Part shown: positions 1-7,410 of the stretch, in pieces
Position numbering within the stretch: the first letter of the stretch is position 1
Layout of the letters: every line of letters starts with the position of its first letter
Assembly (NCBI RefSeq): GCF_049800775.1
Contig: NZ_JBNAFR010000009.1
Location: forward strand, 62,001 to 126,000
DNA length: 64,000 nt
Origin: Dinoroseobacter sp049800775
Lineage (GTDB): Bacteria > Pseudomonadota > Alphaproteobacteria > Rhodobacterales > Rhodobacteraceae
Reading direction: 5' to 3'
The notes under the pieces: generated by a model
Told to the model about the DNA's origin: nothing
What the model saw: the letters and a program-made list of their open reading frames with translations, nothing else
Databases searched by the model: none
Position numbers and translations under genes: made by a program

Positions 1-294
1 CGCATAGGTCGAAAAACGCACACCGCGATCCGGGTCGAATTTGTCGGCGGCCTTCATGAGGCCCAGCCCGGCTTCCTGGATCAGGTCATTCATGGGCGCG
101 CCGTAGCGCTTGAACTTGGCGGCCATGGAGATCGCCAGGCGCATGTAGGCGGTGATCAGACGGTGCAGCGCCTCCTCGTCCCGCTCATCGCGCCACGCGT
201 AGGCCAGTTTCAGTTCCGTTTCCGCGTCGAGCAGCTCCGCTTGCATCGCACGCCGTGACAGGCTCATTTCACCTGAATAACCGTCTAGTGCCAT
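1..294 (-). CDS. rpoH: RNA polymerase sigma-32 factor, RpoHII type (3' part outside window)
   Basis: The first 98 codons of an alternative sigma factor are present; the gene runs off the left edge. The N-terminus has LSRRAMQAELLDAETELKL followed by the region 2 core (AYMRLAISMAAKFKRYG, then DLIQEAGLGLMKAADKFDP and VRFSTYA), which is the core-binding and -10 recognition region of sigma-32. The opening MALDGYSG is the form I associate with the second RpoH (RpoHII) of Rhodobacterales, which in Rhodobacter sphaeroides is controlled by the ECF factor RpoE and serves singlet-oxygen and oxidative stress. The ATG is preceded by a G-rich ribosome site. The gene is divergent from cobU across 114 bp. 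Family is certain; the RpoHII subtype is inferred from the N-terminal sequence. Confidence 0.9.
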   Translation of the reverse strand, partial: MALDGYSGEMSLSRRAMQAELLDAETELKLAYAWRDERDEEALHRLITAYMRLAISMAAKFKRYGAPMNDLIQEAGLGLMKAADKFDPDRGVRFSTYA

Positions 295-343
295 ATCAAC
301 CCCCTGCTGGAAACGTTGCGTCCCATTTTATCGCTTGGCATAT

Positions 344-373
344 GAGTTACGCGCGGAGGTCCTATTTGGATCA
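344..373 (-). promoter_or_regulatory. Candidate ECF sigma-E type promoter of rpoHII
   Basis: On the minus strand TGATCC (368-373) is followed after 18 nt by TAACTC (344-349), about 50 nt upstream of the rpoH start codon. TGATC is the -35 hallmark of RpoE-dependent promoters in Rhodobacter, and rpoHII is a known RpoE target there. The -10 match is partial and I have only pattern evidence. Confidence 0.45.
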
Positions 374-408
374 CCAGAAATGACGATATTTTCCGAAAGG
401 AGCGAAAA

Positions 409-936
409 ATGCGCGTCGAATTGCCTCGGCTGACGCTGGTCCTCGGCGGGGCAGCTTCCGGAAAATCTGTGTTCGCAGAAGGGGTTGTCTCAAAAGCCGG
501 ACGCCCCCGCGTCTATATTGCGACGGCCATGGCATTCGACGAAGAAATGTCAAAAAAAATCGCGGATCATCGCGAAAGCCGCGGTCCGGACTGGCGCACG
601 ATCGAGGCGCCCCGGGATCTGACGGCGGCGTTCGAGCAGGTGGAGGCATCGGAGGTCGTGCTGCTGGATTGCGCGACCTTGTGGCTAAGCAATGTCATGC
701 TGGCCGAGGAGGAGGTCGCGCTGGCGGTCGAGGATCTGTTTGAGGCGCTGGAGGATTGCGCCGCCCCGGTGGTGGTGGTCAGCAACGAGACCGGGATGGG
801 GGTGGTGCCCGAGCACAAGCTGGGTCGCACCTTTCGCAACGCACAGGGGCGCCTGAACCAGCGTCTGGCCGCGAAGGCCGAATGCGTGGTGCTGGTGACG
901 GCGGGGCTGCCCCTGTTCCTCAAGGGCAGCGCATGA
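409..936 (+). CDS. cobU: Bifunctional adenosylcobinamide kinase / cobinamide-phosphate guanylyltransferase
   Basis: Phosphorylates adenosylcobinamide and transfers GMP to it, giving AdoCbi-GDP for cobalamin assembly in the cytosol. The 175-residue length is normal for CobU/CobP. A P-loop GGAASGKS lies at residues 13-20, then the family motifs YIATAMAFDEEM and VSNETGMGVVPE, and the C-terminal GRLNQRLAAKAE block. A strong ribosome site (AAAGGAG) precedes the ATG. The stop overlaps the start of the next gene (ATGA), so the two are translationally coupled, which suggests that the downstream phosphatase also belongs to the B12 pathway. Confidence 0.95.
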   Translation: MRVELPRLTLVLGGAASGKSVFAEGVVSKAGRPRVYIATAMAFDEEMSKKIADHRESRGPDWRTIEAPRDLTAAFEQVEASEVVLLDCATLWLSNVMLAEEEVALAVEDLFEALEDCAAPVVVVSNETGMGVVPEHKLGRTFRNAQGRLNQRLAAKAECVVLVTAGLPLFLKGSA

Positions 937-1505
937 CCCGGGATTGGTACTGGGTCCGCCATGGCCCGACCCACGCCAAGGGCATGGTCGGCTGGACCGA
1001 CCTGCCTGCAGATCTGAGCGAGGCCGCGGCCATCGCGCGGATCGACCGCGCATTGCCGCGCGAGGCCACCTGCGTGTCCTCGGATCTCAGCCGCGCCGTC
1101 GCGACCGCCGATGCCGTGGCCCCCGGGCGGGTCCGCCTGCCCCATACATCCGCCTTGCGGGAGATGCATTTCGGCGCATGGGAGATGCGCAATTTCGCCG
1201 ACATCGAAGCCGAGGATCCCGAGCGGATCTTTGCGTTTTGGGATCAGCCCGGCGACAATGCCCCGCCCGGCGGCGAGAGCTGGAACGCCTTGCGGACCCG
1301 GGTGGATGGCTGGGTCGATACCTATGCCGGGCCCGGCCCGGTGATCGCCGTGGCGCATTTCGGCGTGATCCTCACGCAGGTGCAACGCGCCCTCCGGATC
1401 CCGGCACGCGAGACCTTTGCCCACAAGATCGACAACCTCTCGGTGACCCATCTGCGCCAGACCGGATCGACCTGGGAGGCGCTGGCCATCAACACCCGGC
1501 CTTGA
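933..1505 (+). CDS. Histidine phosphatase family protein, candidate alpha-ribazole phosphatase
   Basis: A 190-residue protein of the phosphoglycerate-mutase-like histidine phosphatase superfamily. The phosphohistidine motif RHGPTH is at residues 9-14, with a Ser-Arg pocket (SSDLSRAV) and the second catalytic His in AVAHFGVI near residue 149. The ATG overlaps the cobU stop. Because CobC-type alpha-ribazole-5'-phosphate phosphatases are members of this superfamily and the gene is coupled to cobU, a role in lower-ligand dephosphorylation is a reasonable inference. Sequence alone does not separate it from general sugar-phosphate phosphatases. Confidence 0.8.
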   Translation: MTRDWYWVRHGPTHAKGMVGWTDLPADLSEAAAIARIDRALPREATCVSSDLSRAVATADAVAPGRVRLPHTSALREMHFGAWEMRNFADIEAEDPERIFAFWDQPGDNAPPGGESWNALRTRVDGWVDTYAGPGPVIAVAHFGVILTQVQRALRIPARETFAHKIDNLSVTHLRQTGSTWEALAINTRP

Positions 1506-1550
1506 CCCCGCCCCCGCAGTTCGGGCCCACTCCGCCCAATAGGAGAGCCC

Positions 1551-2549
1551 ATGCAGAACACACAGGTCATTCTGGCGCGCCGCCCCGTGGGCGTGCCGAG
1601 CCCCGCGCATTTCGAGATCATCCAGTCCCCGGTGCCCGAAATCGCCGCCGGGCAGGTCCTTGTCCGCACCACCCATTGGTCCGTCGATCCCGCCATGCGG
1701 GGCTGGGCCAATGACGTGCCAAACTATTCTCCGCCCGTGGCGCTTGGGACGCCCATGCGGTCCTTTGCCGTGGGGGATGTGATCGCTTCGCGCCATCCGG
1801 ACTACGCAGAGGGGGATGTGGTCGAGGGGCTGCTTGGCTGGCAGACCCATGCGCTGGTCGACGGGGACATACTCGCGCGGAAGGTCAGCGAAACGGACCT
1901 GCCCCGGAGCTATGCGCTGGGCATTCTGGGGCTGAACGGGACCACGGCCTATTTCGGCCTGCTGGAGAGCTGCGGGGCCAAGGCGGGCGATACGGTGGTC
2001 GTCTCCACCGCCGCGGGCGCAGTGGGCTCGGCGGTCGGACAGATCGCCAAGCTCAAAGGCTGCCGGACGGTCGGGATCGCAGGCGGGCCGGAGAAGGTCG
2101 CGCAGTGCCTGTCGGATTTCCGGTATGACGCAGCCATCGACTACAAGGCCGAGGATGTGGACGCGGCCCTCGCGCGCCATTGCCCGGACGGGGTGGATTG
2201 CTATTTCGACAACACATGCGGGCCGATTTCCGACGCGGTGATGGGACATCTCGCCCAGGGCGCACGGATCACGATTTGTGGCACCGCCGCCGTGACCGAA
2301 TGGGATCCGATCCCGTCAGGCCCAAGGGTGCACCGCCAGATGCTGGTGGCCCGGGCCCGGATGCAGGGCTTTCTGATCTTCGATTACAAGGACCGTTTGG
2401 CCGAGGCCCGCACCGCCCTGGCGGACTGGCTGCGCGCCGGGCAGATCACCACGCGCGAGCATATTCTGGACGGGCCCGAGCACGCCCCCGGCGCGATCGG
2501 GATGCTCTATCGCGGCGAAAATACCGGCAAACTGATCATCGCGGTCTGA
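1551..2549 (+). CDS. NADP-dependent oxidoreductase, MDR superfamily (CurA/YncB-like)
   Basis: Medium-chain dehydrogenase/reductase of 332 residues without the structural zinc-binding cysteines, as in the leukotriene B4 12-hydroxydehydrogenase / CurA group that reduces alpha,beta-unsaturated ketones and aldehydes with NADPH. The N-terminal substrate domain contains SVDPAMRGW; the nucleotide site AAGAVGSAVGQIAK starts near residue 147; the chain ends in the typical GENTGKLIIAV. The ATG has an AGGAG ribosome site seven bases upstream. It follows the phosphatase by 45 bp in the same direction and ends at a terminator-like hairpin. Physiological substrate unknown. Confidence 0.9.
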   Translation: MQNTQVILARRPVGVPSPAHFEIIQSPVPEIAAGQVLVRTTHWSVDPAMRGWANDVPNYSPPVALGTPMRSFAVGDVIASRHPDYAEGDVVEGLLGWQTHALVDGDILARKVSETDLPRSYALGILGLNGTTAYFGLLESCGAKAGDTVVVSTAAGAVGSAVGQIAKLKGCRTVGIAGGPEKVAQCLSDFRYDAAIDYKAEDVDAALARHCPDGVDCYFDNTCGPISDAVMGHLAQGARITICGTAAVTEWDPIPSGPRVHRQMLVARARMQGFLIFDYKDRLAEARTALADWLRAGQITTREHILDGPEHAPGAIGMLYRGENTGKLIIAV

Positions 2550-2561
2550 GCCCAAAGCATC

Positions 2562-2584
2562 CATCACGTTTGGTGATGATTTTT
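2562..2584 (+). terminator. Rho-independent terminator after the oxidoreductase
   Basis: Six-base-pair stem CATCAC/GTGATG with loop GTTTG followed by ATTTTT, 13 bp after the stop codon of the oxidoreductase gene. Confidence 0.65.
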
Positions 2585-2634
2585 GTCACGAGATACCGTT
2601 TTTCAGATGAATGCCCCCGGGATAAACGGGGCCC

Positions 2635-3321
2635 ATGACTTATGACCTTCTGATCGCCGACCGCTCCTATTCCAGCTGGTCCCTGCGCGGCTGGCTCTGC
2701 CTCGCTGCCTTTGACCTGCCCCACACACTCACCGAGACCCGGATGTACACAGCCGGGTTCCGCGACGACCTCGCGGCCTTTGCGCCCGGGCTGACCGGGG
2801 CCGCCGCGCCGCGCACCGTCCCGATGCTGCGCCTGCCCGAGGGCGGGATCCTGAGCGACAGCCTCGCCATCGCCGAGACCCTCGCCGAGCGCCACCCGGA
2901 GGCCGGGCTGTGGCCTGCGGACCCGGTCGCGCGCGCGCTGGCCCGCAGCCTCGTGTCGGAAATGCATAGCGGTTTCACCGCCCTGCGCGAGGCTTGCCCG
3001 ATGAACCTGAGCGTGGCCTATCGCGGCGTGCCGGTCTCCGAGGCGGTGCGCGCCGATCTCGACCGGCTGGAGGCCCTGTGGGCGGCCTGCCCCGCCGAGG
3101 GGCCGTGGCTGTTTGGGGACTACACGCTCGCGGATGCCTTCTTTGCGCCCGTGGCCATGCGCATCGCGGGCTATGGCCTGTCGGTCGGGGCGCAGGCCCA
3201 GGCCTATGTGGCAGCGCATCTGGCCCATGGCCTTTTGCGCGACTGGCGGGCCAAGGGGCTCGCACAGGCCGAGCAGAGCACCTATCTGCGGGACTTCGAG
3301 ACCGTCGACTGGCCGGGCTGA
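2635..3321 (+). CDS. Glutathione S-transferase family protein
   Basis: Cytosolic GST-fold protein of 228 residues. The N-terminal thioredoxin-like domain begins with DRSYSSWSLRGWL, carries a Pro-containing turn (RTVPML, cis-Pro site) and the glutathione gamma-glutamyl contact DSLAIAETLA near residues 80-90; an all-helical C-terminal domain follows. It stands alone between a terminator and the convergent GntR gene. The conjugation substrate cannot be deduced; stress detoxification is the usual role. Confidence 0.88.
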   Translation: MTYDLLIADRSYSSWSLRGWLCLAAFDLPHTLTETRMYTAGFRDDLAAFAPGLTGAAAPRTVPMLRLPEGGILSDSLAIAETLAERHPEAGLWPADPVARALARSLVSEMHSGFTALREACPMNLSVAYRGVPVSEAVRADLDRLEALWAACPAEGPWLFGDYTLADAFFAPVAMRIAGYGLSVGAQAQAYVAAHLAHGLLRDWRAKGLAQAEQSTYLRDFETVDWPG

Positions 3322-3342
3322 AGCCCACCCGCGACCGCCACC

Positions 3343-4020
3343 CTACTGGGCCAGCAGTTTCAGGCCCTGTGTCACATCCATCCGAACGGACAAACGCAGG
3401 CCGGGTTCATCCCCGGCCTTCAGCGCGGCAATGATCAGCTTGTGGAAATGGGGTGCCTCGGTGCGCCGCAACCGTCCATAGAGCTTGCGCATGGTCGGGC
3501 CGAGCTGCAGCCAGACCGTCTCGGCCATGGCGAGGATCGCCGGCGCTTGAGCTCGCAGGTACAGCGTGCGGTGAAATTCCAGATTGGTGCGCAGGTAGCC
3601 GACCGCATCCTCGCGGGCGATGGCCTGGGCGATACTGGTCTGGATCATCTCCAGCCGTTCGATCAGCGCGATATGGGCCCGGGGCATGGCCCGCGCGGCC
3701 AGTTCCGGCTCCAGAAGGGAGCGCAGGGCCGCAAGCTCCTCGATCCGCTCGTTGGACAGCTCGGGCGTCGAGACCCGGCCCGAGGCGGTCAGGGTGAGCG
3801 CCCCTTCGGCCGCCAGACGGCGGACAGCTTCGCGCGCGGGCGTCATGGAGGCGCTGTATTCCTTGCCGATCCCGCGCAGGGTCAGCGCGGTCCCCGGCTC
3901 GAGCTCCCCATGCATGATGCGGGTGCGCAGGGACCGGTAGACCCGGTCATGCACATGGGGGGCGGCCGGGGCCGGATCGTTCGGGCGCGGTGTCAATAGC
4001 ATGGCGCGCATCAGACCCAT
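3343..4020 (-). CDS. GntR family transcriptional regulator, FCD subfamily
   Basis: DNA-binding regulator of 225 residues from the ATG at 4020. A winged helix-turn-helix occupies about residues 20-85 (VYRSLRTRIMHGELEPG, then SASMTPAREAVRRLAAEG), followed by an all-alpha FCD ligand domain with ARAMPRAHIALIERLEM and the metal-binding type His in FHRTLYLRA. An upstream extension is open but would overlap the peptidase gene, whose stop lies 15 nt before this ATG, so the shorter start is chosen. It is probably cotranscribed with the upstream YgjP-type peptidase gene. Ligand unknown. Confidence 0.85.
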   Translation of the reverse strand: MGLMRAMLLTPRPNDPAPAAPHVHDRVYRSLRTRIMHGELEPGTALTLRGIGKEYSASMTPAREAVRRLAAEGALTLTASGRVSTPELSNERIEELAALRSLLEPELAARAMPRAHIALIERLEMIQTSIAQAIAREDAVGYLRTNLEFHRTLYLRAQAPAILAMAETVWLQLGPTMRKLYGRLRRTEAPHFHKLIIAALKAGDEPGLRLSVRMDVTQGLKLLAQ

Positions 4021-4034
4021 GGCCCCGGCCCGCG

Positions 4035-4727
4035 TCAATCCTTGAACCGGTAGCGATGCAGGCCCGCGCCTTCCTGCCGCAGCCAGGCACGGTGGCGGGC
4101 GTAATCGGGGCAGATCTCCGCCACCACGCGCCAATAGGCCGCCGAATGGTTCATCTCGACAAGATGCGCGACTTCATGGGCCGCGACATAATCGAGCACT
4201 TCGGGCGGGGCCATGATCAGCCGCCAGGAATACATCAGCCGCCCCGCGGAGCTGCAGGAGCCCCAGCGCGAGCGGGTGTCCTTGAGCGTGATACCCGAGA
4301 CCTTGCGCCCGACCTGTGCGGCATAGTCGAGGCTGGCTTCGGTCAGCCGCTCGCGCGCCTCGGCCTTCAACAGGCCCGCCACATAGGCCCCCGGCACGGC
4401 AACCCGCTCGGGCACCTCGATGAAATCGCCCACCAGTCCGCCGCGCCGGGCTTCGGTGCGGACAAGCCGTGCCGGCCGCCCCTCGACCGGGATGCGATCG
4501 CCGATCCCGACGCTCTGTGCGACCACCAGTTGCGCGACCTGCGCCCGGACCCAGCTCTCCTTTTCGCGCAGGAAGGCGAGGGCCTCGCGCTCGCTCCCGC
4601 GGGTGGGAACGGTCAGCGTCACCCGCCCGTCCAGCCGCGAGACGCGCAGCCCATAGCGCTTGGCCCGACCGGACCGGCGCAAGGCGACCTGGATCGGCGG
4701 CTCCCCTTCAAGTTCGACGTCGCGCAT
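4035..4727 (-). CDS. YgjP/SprT-like metal-dependent hydrolase (M48-type, DUF45)
   Basis: Zinc metallohydrolase-like protein of 230 residues. HEVAH (residues 184-188) followed by a third ligand His194 in EMNHSAAYW gives the HExxH-x5-H pattern of the YgjP family; the upstream LKDTRSRWGSCS segment is the other family signature. The start at 4727 is supported by a GGGGAG ribosome site five bases away; a longer in-frame extension lacks any family similarity. The gene is divergent from the FYDLN protein gene. Family members have no firmly established substrate. Confidence 0.88.
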   Translation of the reverse strand: MRDVELEGEPPIQVALRRSGRAKRYGLRVSRLDGRVTLTVPTRGSEREALAFLREKESWVRAQVAQLVVAQSVGIGDRIPVEGRPARLVRTEARRGGLVGDFIEVPERVAVPGAYVAGLLKAEARERLTEASLDYAAQVGRKVSGITLKDTRSRWGSCSSAGRLMYSWRLIMAPPEVLDYVAAHEVAHLVEMNHSAAYWRVVAEICPDYARHRAWLRQEGAGLHRYRFKD

Positions 4728-4830
4728 AGGCTCCCCGTGGTGCTGACCTTGCAAAAGGCTTTGACACGCCCATCTGCTTGTGGCAACCGACCCCGATCCG
4801 ATCCAGCAGCCGCTGCAAAGAGGAACTCGA

Positions 4831-5166
4831 ATGCCCAAGGAAGACTGGGGCGTAAAACGCCTGTGCCCGACCACCGGTAAACGCTTTTACGACCTGAACC
4901 GCACGCCCATCATCAGCCCGTATACCGGCGAGGAAGTCGTGCTGGAGACCGGTCGCAAGTCGTCGGTGTCCCTGACCCGCGACAAGAAAGCCGCGCCGGA
5001 GGAACTGAAAGACGACGCAACCGAGGCCGAAGACGTGGTGCTCGACGACGCGGATGATGACGCGGATGTCGATCTCGCCGATGACGTGCTCGACGATGAC
5101 GATGATGATGACACCGTCGCGCTCGACGATCTGAAGGACGTCGCATCCGAGGATGACGACTCCTGA
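4831..5166 (+). CDS. FYDLN acid domain protein (TIGR02300 family)
   Basis: Small acidic cytosolic protein of 111 residues. The conserved N-terminal half reads EDWGVKRLCPTTGKRFYDLN and continues with a second short motif ISPYTGEE; a CxxTGKR knuckle could bind a metal. The C-terminal half is a low-complexity Asp/Glu tail (nearly continuous acidic residues after about residue 55). The family is almost confined to Alphaproteobacteria and has no known function. An AGAGGA ribosome site supports the ATG at 4831 rather than an upstream in-frame one. A tRNA-Ala gene follows 95 bp downstream. Confidence 0.9.
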   Translation: MPKEDWGVKRLCPTTGKRFYDLNRTPIISPYTGEEVVLETGRKSSVSLTRDKKAAPEELKDDATEAEDVVLDDADDDADVDLADDVLDDDDDDDTVALDDLKDVASEDDDS

Positions 5167-5198
5167 AAAAAGGCGCGCAAAGAGCGTGAGAATCCCTC

Positions 5199-5227
5199 TT
5201 GCACTCCTCGCGCGGCTTACATAAACA
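5199..5227 (+). promoter_or_regulatory. Predicted sigma-70 promoter of tRNA-Ala
   Basis: TTGCAC (5199-5204), 17-nt spacer, TAAACA (5222-5227), placing initiation about 28 nt before the mature tRNA 5' end. Confidence 0.55.
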
Positions 5228-5261
5228 ACGCCAGCGGACGCGATAGCGACCGCTTCGGTTT

Positions 5262-5337
5262 GGGGCCTTAGCTCAGCTGGGAGAGCGCCTGCATGGCATG
5301 CAGGAGGTCAGCGGTTCGATCCCGCTAGGCTCCACCA
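5262..5337 (+). tRNA. tRNA-Ala(GGC)
   Basis: Seventy-six nucleotides with encoded CCA. Acceptor arms GGGGCCT/AGGCTCC pair with one G-U; the D-arm has AGCTCAGCTGGGAGAGC; the anticodon stem CCTGC/GCAGG encloses loop ATGGCAT with anticodon GGC, reading GCC and GCU; the T-arm has GGTTCGATCC. All positions are canonical. Confidence 0.97.
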
Positions 5338-5405
5338 AATCCCCCCCTCTGGTGGTCTGTGTCGATGCGCTCAGCGTGATCGTCCTGCGTGTTCGGCACA
5401 CGCGG

Positions 5406-5783
5406 TCACGTCACCAGAACCACCACAGTCGCCATCGCCAGCAAGACCGATTCCACTGGCCCCCAGAGCATCCGTTCGGGTTTTGACGGCGTGATCCAAT
5501 TTACCAGCGTCACCAAAGCCTGCACCCCGAGCGCGACCCGCCCGGTCCAACGCGGCCAATTGGGCCAGATGCCCACAGCCGAGAGGATCGCGCAGGCCAT
5601 GGCCGCGAGGATGAAGATCGACACAAACGCCGCAACCCGCCCGGAGATCGGCAAGGCACCCTGATGTTTGCCCCCTTGGGTGATCCGGCCCCAGGGTGCT
5701 CCGGCGATCAGGGCGATCTGAAACCCGATAACACCGAGACAGGCGATCGCGTATCCGACTGCGAGACTTGTGATCAGGTTCAT
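5406..5783 (-). CDS. Small integral membrane protein, unknown function
   Basis: I do not recognise a family. From the ATG at 5783 the product is 125 residues with three or four hydrophobic helices (LAVGYAIACLGVIGFQIALI; VAAFVSIFILAAMACAIL; VALGVQALVTLVNW; and a C-terminal VLLAMATVVVLV). An AAGGA ribosome site supports this start; an upstream in-frame extension is Arg/Gly-rich and unlike a real N-terminus. It is divergent from the DUF1643 gene and convergent with the tRNA. Confidence 0.65.
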   Translation of the reverse strand: MNLITSLAVGYAIACLGVIGFQIALIAGAPWGRITQGGKHQGALPISGRVAAFVSIFILAAMACAILSAVGIWPNWPRWTGRVALGVQALVTLVNWITPSKPERMLWGPVESVLLAMATVVVLVT

Positions 5784-6010
5784 CCGCTGTCCTTGAACTC
5801 CGCCTTGTGACGGGCCCCATGTCCGGCCGAGAGTAGAACTCCAAGCCCCACTTGACGACTGCGAAAGCTCGGGGATCGACCGGCAAAGCGTCCAAAGACG
5901 CCTCCGCCCGCCCCCGACACACCCCGCGCGCCGAACCACCAGCGGGCCAAGCGCCCAAGGCCCGGCCACTTGCCGTTGACCCGATCCGGGGCGCGGGGCA
6001 CAACCGGGCC

Positions 6011-6526
6011 ATGATCACCCGCACCCACCAGAAAGACGATGCGGCCTCGGTCGCGGTCTATTCCGATTGCGAGCGCTACCGCTACGCCCTCACCCGCATC
6101 TGGGAGCCCGAGGGCGGTCGCATTCTCTTCGTTATGCTGAACCCCTCCACCGCCACGGAGGTGCAGAATGACCCCACGGTGGAGCGCTGCGAACGGCGCG
6201 CCCGGGCGCTCGGCTATGGCGGGTTTCGGGTCTGCAACATCTTTGCCTGGCGCGATACGGACCCCAAGGCCATGCGCGCCGCCGCCGATCCGGTCGGGCC
6301 CGCAAATGACGCGGCGATTCTTGAGGGGGCAGAATGGGCCGAGACCGTGCTCTGCGCCTGGGGCACCCATGGCGCCCATCTCGACCGCGGTCCAGCCGTC
6401 GCGCGGCTGTTGCGCCAGACCGACCGGCCCCTGACCCATCTGGGGCTGAGCAAGGCCGGGCATCCGAAACACCCTCTCTATATCTCTTACTCCGAACATC
6501 CCCGACCCTGGGAGGATCCCGCATGA
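6011..6526 (+). CDS. DUF1643 domain-containing protein
   Basis: A 171-residue soluble protein of the DUF1643 family. Diagnostic segments are YRYALTRIWEPEGGRILFVMLNPSTATE, including the conserved MLNPSTA, then PTVERCERRARALGYGG, VCNIFAWRDTDP and the C-terminal HLGLSKAGHPKHPLY. No biochemical function is established for the family. The ATG at 6011 is chosen because similarity begins just after it; in-frame codons extend further upstream. Its stop overlaps the start of the downstream hydrolase (ATGA), so both come from one transcript. Confidence 0.88.
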   Translation: MITRTHQKDDAASVAVYSDCERYRYALTRIWEPEGGRILFVMLNPSTATEVQNDPTVERCERRARALGYGGFRVCNIFAWRDTDPKAMRAAADPVGPANDAAILEGAEWAETVLCAWGTHGAHLDRGPAVARLLRQTDRPLTHLGLSKAGHPKHPLYISYSEHPRPWEDPA

Positions 6527-7410
6527 TCCCTGGCTTCACGCAGCGCTTTGTCGACACCAACGGCCTCCGCCTCTCGGTGCATGAGGCGGGCGGCGGTGCG
6601 CCGCTGGTCCTGCTCCATGGATATCCGCAGAATCATGCCTGCTGGGCCAAGGTCGCGCCGGAACTGGCCAAGCATTTCCGGGTGATCGTGCCGGATCTGC
6701 GCGGCTATGGCGACAGCGACGCGCCCGGGGATGACGCCGAGCATTCGGTCTATGCCAAACGCACCATGGCGCTGGATATCATCGGCCTGCTGGACCAGCT
6801 CGGGATCGACCGCGCCCATATCCTCGGCCATGACCGGGGCGGGCGGGTGACCTACCGGCTTGCGCTCGACCATCCCGACCGCGTGGACCGCCTCGGCATC
6901 ATCGAGATCGTCCCAACGGGGCCGTTCTGGGCCAGTTGGACCGCAGAGCTCGCCATGAAGGCCTATCACTGGACCTTCCTCGCCCAGCCTGCGCCGCTGC
7001 CCGAGCGGATGATCGGCGCGGATCCCGAAGCCTATATGGATTGGACCCTGCAGACCTGGACCAAGGCGAAGTCGCTGGAGGTCTTTACCCCCGACGCGCT
7101 GGCCGGCTACCGCGCCCAGGCCCGTGATCCGGCGCGGATCCATGCCATGTGCGCCGATTACCGGGCGGGCGCGACCTATGACCGGGCGCTGGATGACGCG
7201 GACGCAGCCGCCGGGCGCAAAATCGCGGCGCCGCTGATGTTCCTCTGGGCGGAGGGCGGTTTCCCGGCTCAGACCGGCGATCCGGCGGGGCATTGGCGCG
7301 ATTGGGCCGAGGATGTGCGCGATGCCTCCTGCCAGTCGGGTCATTTCGCCATGGAAGAGGTGCCCGAGGCAGTGCTCGAGACCTTTCTGCCCTTTTTTGC
7401 CGAGGCCTAG
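6523..7410 (+). CDS. Alpha/beta hydrolase, fluoroacetate dehalogenase-like
   Basis: Alpha/beta-hydrolase of 295 residues. The nucleophile elbow is GHDRGGR with Asp104; Arg105 and Arg108 match the carboxylate-binding arginines of fluoroacetate dehalogenase (FAcD); His149-Trp150 in AYHWTF and Tyr213 match its halide pocket; His274 (SGHF) is the general base. Compared with the FAcD numbering I remember (D110, R111, R114, H155, W156, Y219, H280) every position is offset by exactly six. The acid position (D134 in FAcD) is Glu128 here. These residues support hydrolysis of a 2-haloacid; epoxide hydrolase activity is the main alternative. Coupled to DUF1643. Confidence 0.85.
   Translation: MIPGFTQRFVDTNGLRLSVHEAGGGAPLVLLHGYPQNHACWAKVAPELAKHFRVIVPDLRGYGDSDAPGDDAEHSVYAKRTMALDIIGLLDQLGIDRAHILGHDRGGRVTYRLALDHPDRVDRLGIIEIVPTGPFWASWTAELAMKAYHWTFLAQPAPLPERMIGADPEAYMDWTLQTWTKAKSLEVFTPDALAGYRAQARDPARIHAMCADYRAGATYDRALDDADAAAGRKIAAPLMFLWAEGGFPAQTGDPAGHWRDWAEDVRDASCQSGHFAMEEVPEAVLETFLPFFAEA

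Noticed and set aside
567..2249. Long minus-strand open frame of 560 codons
   Set aside because: Lies antisense to cobU, the phosphatase and the oxidoreductase, all with strong family signatures; the frame has no recognisable motif and arises from high GC content.
4750..4830. Promoter TTGACA-N17-CAACCG before the FYDLN gene
   Set aside because: The -35 is good but the -10 has almost no match, so it is not listed as a feature.
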